DNA of 64,000 nt. Source: Elymus sibiricus (Eukaryota; Streptophyta; Magnoliopsida; Poales; Poaceae). Positions within the stretch are counted from its first letter, which is position 1. Each line of letters opens with the position of its first letter. Position numbers and translations under genes: made by a program. The DNA lies in NCBI GenBank assembly GCA_039707655.1, contig CM077674.1, forward strand, positions 235,639,904-235,703,903, written 5' to 3'. This document shows positions 10,594 through 23,030 of the stretch, piece by piece. The notes beneath the pieces were generated by a model that was given only the letters and a program-made list of their open reading frames with translations, made no database searches and was not told where the DNA came from.

Positions 10594-12312
10594 AGAGTTC
10601 TTGAGGGTGACCCCGCCAACAAACTTCACTCATATTCTTTATGGCATGAACTTGTGCAACCAACTTCCACATTTTGCACTAGTTCATGGAGTCACAAACC
10701 CTCTTGTTGGTAAGGCAAGGGACAAGGTAATCAATGCATTCATGGACATCATATATGTGTATTTCACTCTATGTCTATGGATATCCTTGTATGTTCCTTG
10801 TGTGGGACTAACCCATGTAGGTATTGAAAGCACAAAACTCCAAAGGATTGCTCCCAACTCTTGATGGTCTACATCAACATTGAGCATCCACATCAAAACC
10901 CAAGGTTAGTTCACCCCTCTTAAGGGGGATATCACATCTAGGGGGAGCTTTGCTCTAAGCAATTGAGCTAAAGCAACTCTAATGGTGTGAACATATCAAT
11001 GCTTTATGTAAAAGTGGTAACCCCACTTGTGCTTAAACGATGAGTATGACCTATGATCAAATGTTCTCATTTGGCTCCTAAGTCAATATACTCATATATA
11101 GATGACCTAGTCATCGCCATTGCTTGATAGATGCTAGAATTGGTTGTGCATGTTTGACACATATTTCATTTGCTATCTTATTGTGTGAGCATGTTGATTT
11201 GCATGTTTTCATCATTCGAGGACATCCATTTGTTGTTCTGATTGTCTTGGTTTTTCGGGCCAAGTGGATGTACAAGAATGCCTAAGTACGTTCTCTAGCT
11301 ATCTATGTTTTCTTGTCTCAAATTCTATTCTTGCTGCATCACAAAAATTGAACAAGTCTTTTTCGGACCCTCCGGGTGAGGAGCACTCGGAGCCACCGAT
11401 CTGAAAGGGCTGAACCTCCAAAACCTTCTAGTTGATTTCGGCTGAACCGACTCACTCAAACTCAGTCGAACCGAAATCACTTAGACTGATCTAGGTTTTC
11501 ATCTCGGTGCTACCGATTAGACCAACTCGGTCGGACTGAGTTGCTGTAACTGCTAGCAGTTGCACGTCTCTGTGCTACCGATTTGTTCCACTCGGTGCCA
11601 ACGACAGCACATGGGTATATATATCCAGCGGCCCGTGCGGTTGAAAATTTCTTCAAACGTCACGCGCCCGCGCCCCATTGCTGCCGCCCCCTTGGTCTTC
11701 GGATCGTCGCCGTCGTCTCCAGCGTGCCCTCGCCGCCGGACTCCGTCGCCATCAACGGGAATCTTCTCTGCCGTTGCCGCCGTAGAGGATCTCCACCAAG
11801 TTAGGGTGAGATTCGATCCCTTTCGTGCTTCCATTTCCGATTCTGTGCACGATTGGAATGCCATATATCTCGCCACGAATGCAATACTCTTTCCACCAGA
11901 TTAGTTCATAAGAACCAGATTCGAGCAAAATTTTAGGGTTAGGTTTCCGCCGAACGCATCTCGGACCGACCGAATAGGAATTTTTGGTACCACCGATTTG
12001 GTCTCTGGCCATAGCACTAGTACATCTCGGTGCCATCGAGTTGTGCGAATCGGTGAGACCGAACGTAACCTCTCAGTGAAACCCTAGCATCTCGGAGCCA
12101 CCGAAATCCATCTCGGTCTAACCGAAGTGGCGTGCAAGGTCTCTGTAGTGTGCTTCGGTGTCACCGAGATTATCAACTCGGTCCATCCGAAATGCACTCT
12201 GTGAAAACCTAGAACTAAAGTTTGAACTCAACTTTTTGAAAAATAATCTGCCTTTTGTGATGACTCATCTACTCTGCCCATACCTATCTATTCACAGGGT
12301 CAGCTCAGCAAG
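10594..12312 (+). other. Internal non-coding region of the three-LTR element, copy 1
   Basis: Between the gag-like gene and the second ORF. Contains two purine tracts (TTAAGGGGGATATC and CTAGGGGGAGC near 10920-10950), a second set of CGGT..ACCG dyads (11363-11600 and 11960-12190) and a TATA box at 11616-11624. Short ORFs have no family. The same layout is present at 18725-20442. Confidence 0.6.
11363..11624 (+). promoter_or_regulatory. Internal promoter-like module, copy 1
   Basis: Degenerate dyads (for example CTCGGAGCCACCGAT near 11386, CTCGGTGCTACCGATT near 11503, CTCGGTGCCAACGAC near 11591) lead into GGGTATATATATCC at 11613-11625. This mirrors the LTR promoter at 8169-8530. A GC-rich leader follows, and the second ORF starts about 690 bp downstream. 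More dyads lie inside that leader. Copy 2 retains the module at about 19494-19755. Confidence 0.5.
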
Positions 12313-14393
12313 ATGTCTAGTGACAGTGACAATCAGAACAGATCTGAAAAGCAGGCAGAAATGAGTGAAGGGTCAAGCCCAGCTGAAAGTTTCTATGAGG
12401 GAGAGAGGAGCTCTCCAGATCTTCCTAAAGCTGCTACCAGAACAAGGAAGAAGAAAACCTCAGACAGTGAGGATGAAGACTTTGTTGCAAGTGAAGATGC
12501 ACAAAAGAAAAGAGAGTAGTGCTTGCTAAGGAGTACAGCACAAAGCCTACTTCTACCAAAGAAAGAACTGCTGTGAGGAAAGTGCCAAAACAGACTGTGC
12601 AATACACTCTGGAAGAGCCTAGTAACAAAGAGGCAGCTGAAGGAGCTAAGAAGAAAAAGGTAAGGAAATCATTTGCCCGTGTGATTGGCAGACCCTCCAT
12701 GATGATTGATGAGGAGGAAGAAGAAGAGGAAGAGCCAGCAGCCACTGCACCCCCTGCAAAAGCTCAGAAGCTCATGTCTGATGCAATCAAGACTGCTGCA
12801 CCCCCCAAGTCCAAACCAAAGGCACCAGCACCCAAGAGGTCAACCAGGAACATATCAGCTGCAGAGAAGAACAAGGCCCCAATGCCAGAATCAAATGTTG
12901 ATGAAGAGCCTCTAGTGCTCAGAAAATTGAAGCCAAAGATACCAGAACATGACAATGCACACCCAGTCGCAGAGAACATGATGCTGAGAAAGGATAAAGG
13001 ACTGCGTCAGTGGAGGACATCAGATCCTTATGCCATAAGGAGGAAGACAGCTTGTGATTATCGCTTTCACACCCGTGAACAACAGGACTTTTATGAGACA
13101 GTTCTGCTTGATAAGAAGCCCATAGTCAGTGACATGAAGTGGGTGGACTGGAAATACATTGATGCAAATGAAGATTATTTCCCCCACGTCCATGAAAGCT
13201 TCAGAATAGCAGGAGTTGACGAGTTTGTCGGACAGAAGCTGACTAAGTGGAATGACGAAATGGTCATGCAATTCTACTCCACAGCACACTTCTATCCAGA
13301 TGGCAGGATAGTGTGGATGACTGAAGGTATAAGGTACCAGTCGACCATCTCTGAGTGGACAAGTCTTCTAGGCGCACCCAAGGAAGAGGACGATGACATT
13401 GATATCTATGCCAAGCTCAAGATGGATCACAACTCTATGAAGAACATGTACACTGCTATTCCCCTAGAGGACATTGAGACACACAAACTTGGATCAGTGA
13501 AGCATCTGCTACCAGGACTGGCCACCACGAACACCATATTGCGGTACACTCTGCTACCCAAGTCAGGAGATGACAAAATGATTCGTGGCCACTCCATCAA
13601 CTTGCTGCATTTGTTTGATACACCTCAGAAATTCAAGGTGATGAGCCTGATAGTAGAGACTATCAAGAGGACAGCAGCAGATCAGAAGAGATCGTGCGGA
13701 TATGCTCCACATATTCAGATATTGATCAATTCCAAGGTTGGAACCAACACATACCTTCTTGATCGAGAGCACTTGCCATTGCGTCCAGATTTTGAGGACA
13801 ATGTCATAGTGATGGATCCTTCGCATCCCACATCAGCACAAGCCCAAGAGGAAATTCACAAAGCAAAAGAAGCAAAAGCAGCTCAGGAGTCATCAGCTCC
13901 AAATGCTCCAATAACCAACCTCAAGACACCAAAGGATCAAATGCAATATCTGCTTGAAGCCACTCTGAGGATTGAGCGAAGTTTGGCCAACTTCACCCAG
14001 ACCCAGGCTAGTTTTGAGCGGATCATTGAAACCAAATTTCATGATTTGGATGTCAAGGTAACAGAAATTCAGACTACAGTGGAGCAGCTGCAAGGAGATG
14101 TTGATGCTGTCAAGCTAGCCAGATCAGATGACAGTGGAGATGATGGACAAACCACAAAGCGTTTCCAGACAGTGCCCAGAGCAGCCAGGTCTACTGCGCT
14201 ACCAGTCGTGGATCCACGGACCACAGTATCTGCACCAGCCGCTACTGCCACAGTGCCACCTCAGGTCTCCACTCCACCAGTTCAGCAGACATCGTCAGAA
14301 GCATTCACGGACGCTCTCATCTCAACGCCATCTACGCACAGCGGAGCTGCCAGCAGGAGATCGCCTTCAGGAGCTTCGGAGGACCGTGCCTAG
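12313..14393 (+). CDS. Second ORF of the three-LTR element, copy 1 (two overlapping frames)
   Basis: ATG 12313 (MSSDSDNQNRSEKQAE) opens a charged, Ser/Glu/Lys-rich segment that stops with TAG at 12517-12519. The next 624 codons are open in the -1 frame, overlapping at TAGTG, with no nearby ATG, so the two pieces were probably one protein. The long part has an acidic run near 12705-12735, Pro/Ala/Lys-rich sequence, a central region like plant transposon/Athila gag-associated domains (DEFVGQKLTKWND, VWMTEGIRYQSTISEW) and a C-terminal coiled coil (LRIERSLANFTQTQASFERI). Function unknown; a Gag-associated structural role is a guess. Copy 2 has the same frame break. Confidence 0.6.
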
Positions 14394-14899
14394 AGAGCCG
14401 TTTAGTCCTATACTTATTTGAACTTTTTGGTACTTGTTGCCAAAGGGGGAGAATTTGTATAGATCATAGGTTTCGAGAGAGAGTGTTTTGGTCATTCTTT
14501 TGCTACTTATTTGCTTGGTCGTTGACACTTTATTCGATTTGCTACAGTACTTTGATGTTTACTTATGCGTGAGATGATCATATTATGCTTATTGTGATGA
14601 TCATTGTTTATCTCTATCATTATCTTGTATGATCAATTACTTGTGTTGGTGATGCGTGCTTATTATTTCAATCATATCATTTTGCGCGCTCCAGCAAGTT
14701 GTACGTGACATGGAAGAGTGAGCCACGAGCCTAATCGATCTTGCATTTGCATTCAAACGCAAATTTCTAATAATGCACAAATTTAGGGGGAGCTCTTACT
14801 TATGACATACTTCTCAAAGCGACAATGTATTTCATTCATTTAATCATTTGTTGAAGTTTTGATCTATATGTTGTCATCAATTACCAAAAAGGGGGAGAT

Positions 14900-16480
14900 T
14901 GAAAGCACATTTGCTCCCTTGGTGGTTTTGGTAATTCATAACAACATATATCTCATTGAACTAATGTCCATTCAAGATTAAGATTTCAGGATGTTCAATG
15001 ATTGGCATGGCATGGACTAGAGAAGTGGACCCCTCAAAATGCTAAGGACAAGGATTGGCAAAAGTTCAAGACTCTACATTTTTGGTTTAGTGATCCAAGA
15101 TCACATTGAGTCCATAGGAAAGCCAATACTATTAAAAGGGGATGAGGTGTTGCTTAATGGTCTTTTTGCTCAAGTGCTTAGTGACAGTACTCCTAAACCC
15201 TCAACCACTCTCTCTACCCAAATATGTCCTAAACCTACATTCCAACTCAGCCCCACCGAAATTTCATATCCGGCCCCACCGAGTTCATCCAAAACTTAGC
15301 CACTGCCAAAACCCTAACAAATCGGATCCACCGAAATGGATCTCGGTCTCACCGAGATGGCCTTGCCAACTCTCTGTAATCATTTGCATTCACTTCGGTC
15401 TCACCGAGTTATGCAAATCGGTCTCACCGAGATGGCTTGCCAACTCTCTATTGCCTTATTGCTTCACTTCGGTCCTACCGAGTTGATGCAATCGATGCCA
15501 CCAAGATGAGGTTTGCCCTAAGCCATTGCACTTCGGTCCATCCGAGTTGTTCGTATCGGTCCCACCGAGATTCCTAACGTTCATATCTTTTACACAGTTC
15601 GGTGCTACCGAGATGATTGTTTCGGTGCCACCGAGTTGGGTCAAAAGTGTGTAACGGTTGGATTTTGTGTGGAGGCTATATATACCCCTCCACCACCTCC
15701 TTCTCAGGAAGGAGAGCCATCAGAACGTGCCTACACTTCCACCATACATTTTCTGAGAGAGAACCACCTACTCATGTGTTGAGATCAAGAGATTCCACTC
15801 CTACCATTTGAACCTTGATCTCTAGCCTTTCCCAAGTTGCTTTCCACTCAAATCCTTCTTCCACCATAGCCAAATCTGTGAGGAGTTGTTTGAGTGCTGG
15901 GAAGACTATCATTTGAAGCACAAGAGCAAGGAGTTCACCAACAACACACCGTCTATTACCTTTTGGAGAGTGGTGTCTCCTTGATTGGTTAGGTGTCACT
16001 TGGGAGCCTTCAACATGATGTGGAGTTGAACCAAGAAGTTTGTAAGGGCAAGGAGATCGCCTACTTCGTGAAGATCTACCCCGAGTGAGGCTAGTCCTTC
16101 GTGGACGTAAGCCATGGTGGAATAGGCAAGGTTGCTTCTCCGTGGACCGTTCGTGGGTGGAGCCCTCCGTGGACTCGCGCAGCCGTTACCCTTCGTGGGT
16201 TGAAGTCTCCATCAACGTGGACGTACGATAGCACCACCTATCGGAACCACGCCAAAAACCACCGTGTCTTCATTGCGTTTGAATTCTCCGATCCCCTCCT
16301 TTACATACATATGCAATTGCTTACTTTCCGTTGCTATACTCTTAGAATTGCATGTGTAGGGTGATGCTTGACATATACTATTGCTAAAATCTGCCAACAA
16401 CTAAAATTGGGAGAAGGTTAGGTTTTATTTGGTCGAGTAGTCTAATCACCCCCCCCTCTAGACATACTTTTGATCCTACA
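14900..16480 (+). repeat. LTR 2 (middle) of the three-LTR element
   Basis: A 1581-bp LTR with the same termini as LTR 1, following a purine tract (14885-14899) and followed by the second primer site at 16483-16494. A few dyads carry point changes, for example CGATGCCACCAAG near 15492. Confidence 0.95.
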
Positions 16481-16564
16481 AGTGGTATCAGAGCTTTGGT
16501 CTTCGTAAGCCTTGATTTCCATTGCTTTGGTGATCATAGCCTTGGTTTCACAACCTAGGAGAAT

Positions 16565-18724
16565 ATGGCGTCTAGTGAGGGTAACTATCACCGCAGAGGT
16601 CCATATTTTGATGGTACAAACTTTGCTAGTTGGAAACATAAGATGAAAATGCATATTCTTGGTCATAACCCTGCCGTTTGGGCTGTTGTTCGTGTTGGCT
16701 TGCAAGGTGACTTCTTTGAGGATGGCAAAGAACCGGATCGTGAAGCAACCCCGGAAGAATTGAAGATGTTGCAATACAATGCTCAAGCTTGTGATATTCT
16801 ATTCAACGGTCTATGTCCCGAAGAATTCAACAAAATCAGCCACCTCGAGAATGCAAAGGAAATTTGGGATACTTTGGTTGATATGCATGAGGGTACCGAG
16901 TCCGTCAAGGAATCTAAGTTGGATGTGCTTCAAAGTCAACTTGACAAGTTCAAGATGAAGGATGGTGAAGGAGTCGCAGAGATGTACTCTAGGCTTGCTC
17001 TCATCACAAATGAGATTGCCGGCTTAGGAAGTGAAGACATGACCGACAAATTCATCATCAAGAAGATACTTAGAGCTTTGGATGGAAAATATGATACCGT
17101 CTGCACATTGATCCAAATGATGCCAAATTACAAAGATCTCAAGCCCACGGAAGTCATTGGAAGGATCGTTGCTCATGAGATGTCACTAAAGGACAAAGAG
17201 GAGCTGCACAACAAATCAAGTGGTGCTTACAAAGCCTCAACCGATGCTCCAACAACTTCAAGTGACAAGCTAGTATCAAATGAAGAGATAAGCCTAATGG
17301 TGAAAAGGTTCAACAAGTTCTACAAGAACAAAGGGAAAGAAAGAAGCTCTAGCTCAAGACATTATGAGAGAAGATCATCACGTCGTGACCGTAACTGTTA
17401 CAATTGTGGAAAGTCCGGACACTTCTCAAATGAGTGTACGGCTCCCTACAAGAAAAGAGACGAATCACCAAGAGGAAGATATAGAAGAGACGAATCACCT
17501 CATAAGGAGAGAAGGAGTAGAGATGATCGTTATGAATGAAGACACTCTCGAAGAAGCAAGGATTCGGAGAGGAAGGACAAGTCATCCAAGAGCTACACAA
17601 GAAGAAGACATCAAGCTCATGTTGGTGAATGGGTTTCCGGCTCCGACTCCGACGACCACTCCGAGAGAAGTTATCACTCCAACTCCGACTATAGTCAAGA
17701 TGAAGGTGTTGCCAGACTTGCACTTGTGTCATCCAACTCCTATGATCTATTTGACTCACCAAATGAAGGAATTGGAAGATGCTTCATGGCAAAAGGCCCC
17801 AAGGTATCACACCCCGAGTATCTTGATTTCAATAGTGATGAAGATGATTTGCTTATCGATAGAGCTAGTAATGTGAGCTATAATGAAAATGCTAGTAATC
17901 ATGATAGTCAAGAGGAAACGAGTGACAATGCTATGAAGGAGATTGAGCGTCTAACTAAAGAACTAAATGCTCTTAAGTTAGCTCATGAAACAACTCAAGA
18001 GGATCATAGAGAACTTCTAAGAACTCATGAGAAGCTACGCTTCGAGAAGCTAAATTTAGAGCAAGAGCATGAGTTTCTTAAAGCTATCAATGACGATCTT
18101 CGAAAGAAGAGTTCTTCATATCTTGCCAAGCGTTTACTCTTGTCTACCTTTATGCCACAAGTTAAATCTAAGCAAACTAGCAACAAGGGTAAAAATGGTT
18201 CTACCTCTAGTAGTAACAATAACAATGCTAAATCCAATGTTGTTACTTCTAGTAGTTCTATTGATTCCACTAATGATTCTCTTAGCCAAGTTACACTTGA
18301 GCAAGAAAATATGCTATTGAAAGGAATTATAGAGAAAGGTGTCTACAAGAGTCTTGCCGGGAGTAAGCAGTTTGAGGAAATTGTACGCAAGCAAGGAAGG
18401 CACCGAAAGAACCAAGGTGTTGGTTTTGAACGAAAGTTCAATGCCGATGGAGTTGAGTGGGAAGAAGGTCAATACCCCAAGACGAAGTTTGTTCCTCAAC
18501 AAGAGAAGTATGATCCTACTTCCTTCAAGGGAACACAAGTTCAAGAAGATCTTCCACCACAAGACCACAAGCTAAAAGGCAAGGACAAGCTTCAAGAAGA
18601 GATTGACTCATTTGAAGAAGCTCCTCAAGCCATGGTCAAGTGGGTTCCCAAGACTTCATCAAATGCTACTACAACTCCAAGGATTCCCATCAAGTTGATG
18701 TGGGTCCAAAAGAAGAAGAACTAG
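16565..18724 (+). pseudogene. Gag-like protein, copy 2, full length with one stop codon
   Basis: Runs 719 codons in a single frame from ATG 16565 to TAG 18722-18724, broken only by TGA at 17537-17539. It has the Copia-type gag region, a CCHC zinc knuckle (CYNCGKSGHFSNEC, about 17398-17439), an Arg/Ser/Glu-rich stretch, a coiled-coil segment (about 17935-18110) and a Lys/Glu-rich tail ending WVQKKKN. This copy shows what copy 1 lost by deletion. No protease or polymerase follows it. Confidence 0.88.
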
Positions 18725-20442
18725 AGAGTTCTTGAGGGTGACCCCGCCAACAAACTTCACTCATATTCTTTATGGCATGAACTTGTGCAACCAACTTCCA
18801 CATTTTGCACTAGTTCATGGAGTCACAAACCCTCTTGTTGGTAAGGCAAGGGACAAGGTAATCAATGCATTCATGGACATCATATATGTGTATTTCACTC
18901 TATGTCTATGGATATCCTTGTATGTTCCTTGTGTGGGACTAACCCATGTAGGTATTGAAAGCACAAAACTCCAAAGGATTGCTCCCAACTCTTGATGGTC
19001 TACATCAACATTGAGCATCCACATCAAAACCCAAGGTTAGTTCATCCCTCTTAAGGGGGATATCACATCTAGGGGGAGCTTTGCTCTAAGCAATTGAGCT
19101 AAAGCAACTCTAATGGTGTGAACATATCAATGCTTTATGTAAAAGTGGTAACCCCACTTGTGCTTAAACGATGAGTATGACCTATGATCAAATGTTCTCA
19201 TTTGGCTCCTAAGTCAATATACTCATATATAGATGACCTAGTCATCGCCATTGCTTGATAGATGCTAGAATTGGTTGTGCATGTTTGACACATATTTCAT
19301 TTGCTATCTTATTGTGTGAGCATGTTGATTTGCATGTTTTCATCATTCGAGGACATCCATTTGTTGTTCTGATTGTCTTGGTTTTTCTGGCCAAGTGGAT
19401 GTACAAGAATGCCTAAGTACATTCTCTAGCTATCTATGTTTTCTTGTCTCAAATTCTATTCTTGCTGCATCACAAAAATTGAACAAGTCTTTTTCGGACC
19501 CTCCGGGTGAGGAGCACTCGGAGCCACCGATCTGAAAGGGCTGAACCTCCAAAACCTTCTAGTTGATTTCGGCTGAACCGACTCACTCAAACTCGGTCGA
19601 ACCGAAATCACTTAGACTGATCTAGGTTTTCATCTCGGTGCTACCGATTAGACCAACTCGATCGGACCGAGTTGCTGTAACTGCTAGCAGTTGCACGTCT
19701 CGGTGCTACCGATTTGTTCCACTCGGTGCCACCGACAGCACATGGGTATATATATCCAGCGGCCCGTGCGGTTGAAAATTTCTTCAAACGTCACACGCCC
19801 GCGCCCATTGCTGCCGCCCCCTTGGTCTTCGGATCGTCGCCGTCGTCTCCAGCGTGCCCTCGCCGCCGGACTCCGTCGCCATCAACGGGAATCTTCTCCG
19901 CCGTTGCCGCCGTAGAGGATCTCCACCAAGTTAGGGTGAGATTCGATCCCTTTCGTGCTTCCATTTTCGATTCTGTGCACGATTGGAATGCCATATATCT
20001 CGCCACGAATGCAATACTCTTTCCACCAGATTAGTTCATAAGAACCAGATTCGAGCAAAATTTTAGGGTTAGGTTTCCGCCGAACGCATCTCGGACCGAC
20101 CGAATAGGAATTTTCGGTACCACCGATTTGGTCTCTGGCCATAGCACTAGTACATCTCGGTGCCATCGAGTTGTGCGAATCGGTGAGACCGAACGTAACC
20201 TCTCAGTGAAACCCTAGCATCTCGGAGCCACCGAAATCCATCTCGGTCTAACCGAAGTGGCGTGCAAGGTCTCTGTAGTGTGCTTCGGTGTCACCGAGAT
20301 TATCAACTCGGTCCATCCGAAATGCATTCTGTGAAAACCTAGAACTAAAGTTTGAACTCAACTTTTTGAAAAATAATCTGCCTTTTGTGATGACTCATCT
20401 ACTCTGCCCATACCTATCTATTCACAGGGTCAGCTCAGCAAG
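18725..20442 (+). other. Internal non-coding region of the three-LTR element, copy 2
   Basis: Near-identical to 10594-12312. Keeps both purine tracts (near 19050-19080) and the dyads. It also keeps the TATA box at about 19746-19754, in the context GGGTATATATATCC. Some dyads are better preserved here than in copy 1, for example CTCGGTGCCACCGAC near 19722. Confidence 0.6.
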
Positions 20443-22550
20443 ATGTCTAGTGACAGTGACAGTCAGAACAGATCTGAAAAGCAGGCAGAAATGAGTGAAG
20501 GGTCAAGCCCAGCTGAAAGTTTCTATGAGGGAGAGAGGAGCTCTCCAGATCTTCCTAAAGCTGCTACCAGAACAAGGAAGAAGAAAACCTCAGACAGTGA
20601 GGATGAAGACTTTGTTGCAAGTGAAGATGCACAAAAGAAAAGAGAGTAGTGCTTGCTAAGGAGTACAGCACAAAGCCTACTTCTACCAAAGAAAGAACTG
20701 CTGTGAGGAAAGTGCCAAAACAGACTGTGCAATACACTCTGGAAGAGCCTAGTAACAAAGAGGCAGCTGAAGGAGCTAAGAAGAAAAGGGTAAGGAAATC
20801 ATTTGCCCGTGTGATTGGCAGACCCTCCATGATGATTGATGAGGAGGAAGAAGAAGAGGAAGAGCCAGCAGCCACTGCACCCCCTGCAAAAGCTCAGAAG
20901 CTCATGTCTGATGCAATCAAGACTGCTGCACCCCCCAAGTCCAAACCAAAGGCACCAGCACCCAAGAGGTCAACCAGGAACATATCAGCTGCAGAGAAGA
21001 ACAAGGCCCCAATGCCAGAATCAAATGTTGATGAAGAGCCTCTAGTGCTCAGAAAATTGAAGCCAAAGATACCAGAACATGACAATGCACACCCAGTCGC
21101 AGAGAACATGATGCTGAGAAAGGATAAAGGACTGCGTCAGTGGAGGACATTAGATCCTTATGCCATAAGGAGGAAGACAGCTTGTGATTATCGCTTTCAC
21201 ACCCGTGAACAACAGGACTTTTATGAGACAGTTCTGCTTGATAAGAAGCCCATAGTCAGTGACATGAAGTGGGTGGACTGGAAATACATTGATGCAAATG
21301 AAGATTATTTCCCCCACGTCCATGAAAGCTTCAGAATTGCAGGAGTTGACGAGTTTGTCGGACAGAAGCTGACTAAGTGGAATGACGAAATGGTCATGCA
21401 ATTCTACTCCACAGCACACTTCTATCCAGATGGCAGGATAGTGTGGATGACTGAAGGTATAAGGTACCAGTCGACCATCTCTGAGTGGACAAGTCTTCTA
21501 GGCGCACCCAAGGAAGAGGACGATGACATTGATATCTATGCCAAGCTCAAGATGGATCACAACTCTATGAAGAACATGTACACTGCTATTCCCCTAGAGG
21601 ACATTGAGACACACAAACTTGGATCAGTGAAGCATCTGCTACCAGGACTGGCCACCACGAACACCATATTGCGGTACACTCTGCTACCCAAGTCAAGAGA
21701 TGACAAAATGATTCGTGGCCACTCCATCAACTTGCTGCATTTGTTTGATACACCTCAGAAATTCAAGGTGATGAGCCTGATAGTAGAGACTATCAAGAGG
21801 ACAGCAGCAGATCAGAAGAGATCGTGCGGATATGCTCCACATATTCAGATATTGATCAATTCCAAGGTTGGAACCAGCACATACCTTCTTGATCGAGAGC
21901 ACTTGCCATTGCGTCCAGATTTTGAGGACAATGTCATAGTGATGGATCCTTCGCATCCCACATCAGCACAAGCCCAAGAGGAAATTCACAAAGCAAAAGA
22001 AGCAAAAGCAGCTCAGGAGGCATCACCTCCAAATGCTCCAATATCCAACCTCAAGACACCAAAGGATCAAATGCAATATCTGCTTGAAGCCACTCTGAGG
22101 ATTGAGCAAAGTTTGGCCAACTTCACCCAGACCCAGGCTAGTTTTGAGCGGATCATTGAAACCAAATTTCATGATTTGGATGTCAAGGTAACAGAAATTC
22201 AGACTACAGTGGAGCAGCTGCAAGGAGATGTTGATGCTGTCAAGCTAGCCAGATCAGATGACAGTGGAGATGATGGACAAACCATAGAGCGTTTCCAGAC
22301 AGTGCCCAGAGCAGCCAGGTCTACTGCGATACCAGTCGTGGATGCACGGACACAGTATCTGCACCAGCCGCTACTGCCACAGTGCCACCTCAGGTCTCCA
22401 CTCCACCAGTTCAGCAGACATCGTCAGAAGCATTCGCGGACGCTCTCATCTCAACGCCATCTACGCACACCGGAGCTGCCAGCAGGAGATCGCCTTCAGG
22501 AGCTTCGGAGGACCGTGCCTAGAGAGCCGTTTAGTCCTATACTTATTTGA
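20443..22550 (+). pseudogene. Second ORF of the three-LTR element, copy 2, frameshifted C-terminus
   Basis: Same start (ATG 20443) and same TAGTG frame break at 20647-20651 as copy 1. The -1 frame then runs 633 codons. Near 22350 one C is missing relative to copy 1 (GGACACAG against GGACCACAG). This replaces the Pro/Ser/Thr-rich end with an unrelated tail rich in Arg, Gln and His that ends at 22550. The frame of copy 1 looks ancestral because its composition is continuous with the preceding region. Confidence 0.75.
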
Positions 22551-23030
22551 ACTTTTTGGTAGTTGTTGCCAAAGGGGGAGAATTTGTATAGATCATAGGC
22601 TTCGAGAGAGAGAGTGTTTTGGTCATTCTTTTGCTACTTATTTGCTTGGTCGTTGACACTTTATTCGATTTGCTACAGTACTTTGATGTTTACTTATGCC
22701 TGAGATGATCATATTATGCTTATTGTGAGGATCACTGTTTATCTCTATCATTATCTTGTATGATCAATTACTTGTGTTGGTGATGCGTGCTTATTATTTC
22801 AATCATATCATTTTGCGCGCTCCACCAAGTTGTACGTGACATGGAAGAGTGACCCACGAGCCTAATCGATTATGCATTTGCATTCAAACTCAAATTTCTA
22901 ATAATGCACAAATTTAGGGGGAGCTCTTACCTATCACATACTTCTCAAAGCGACAATGTATTTCATTCATTTAATCATTTGTCGAAGTTTTGATCTATAT
23001 GTTGTCATCAATTACCAAAAAGGGGGAGAT

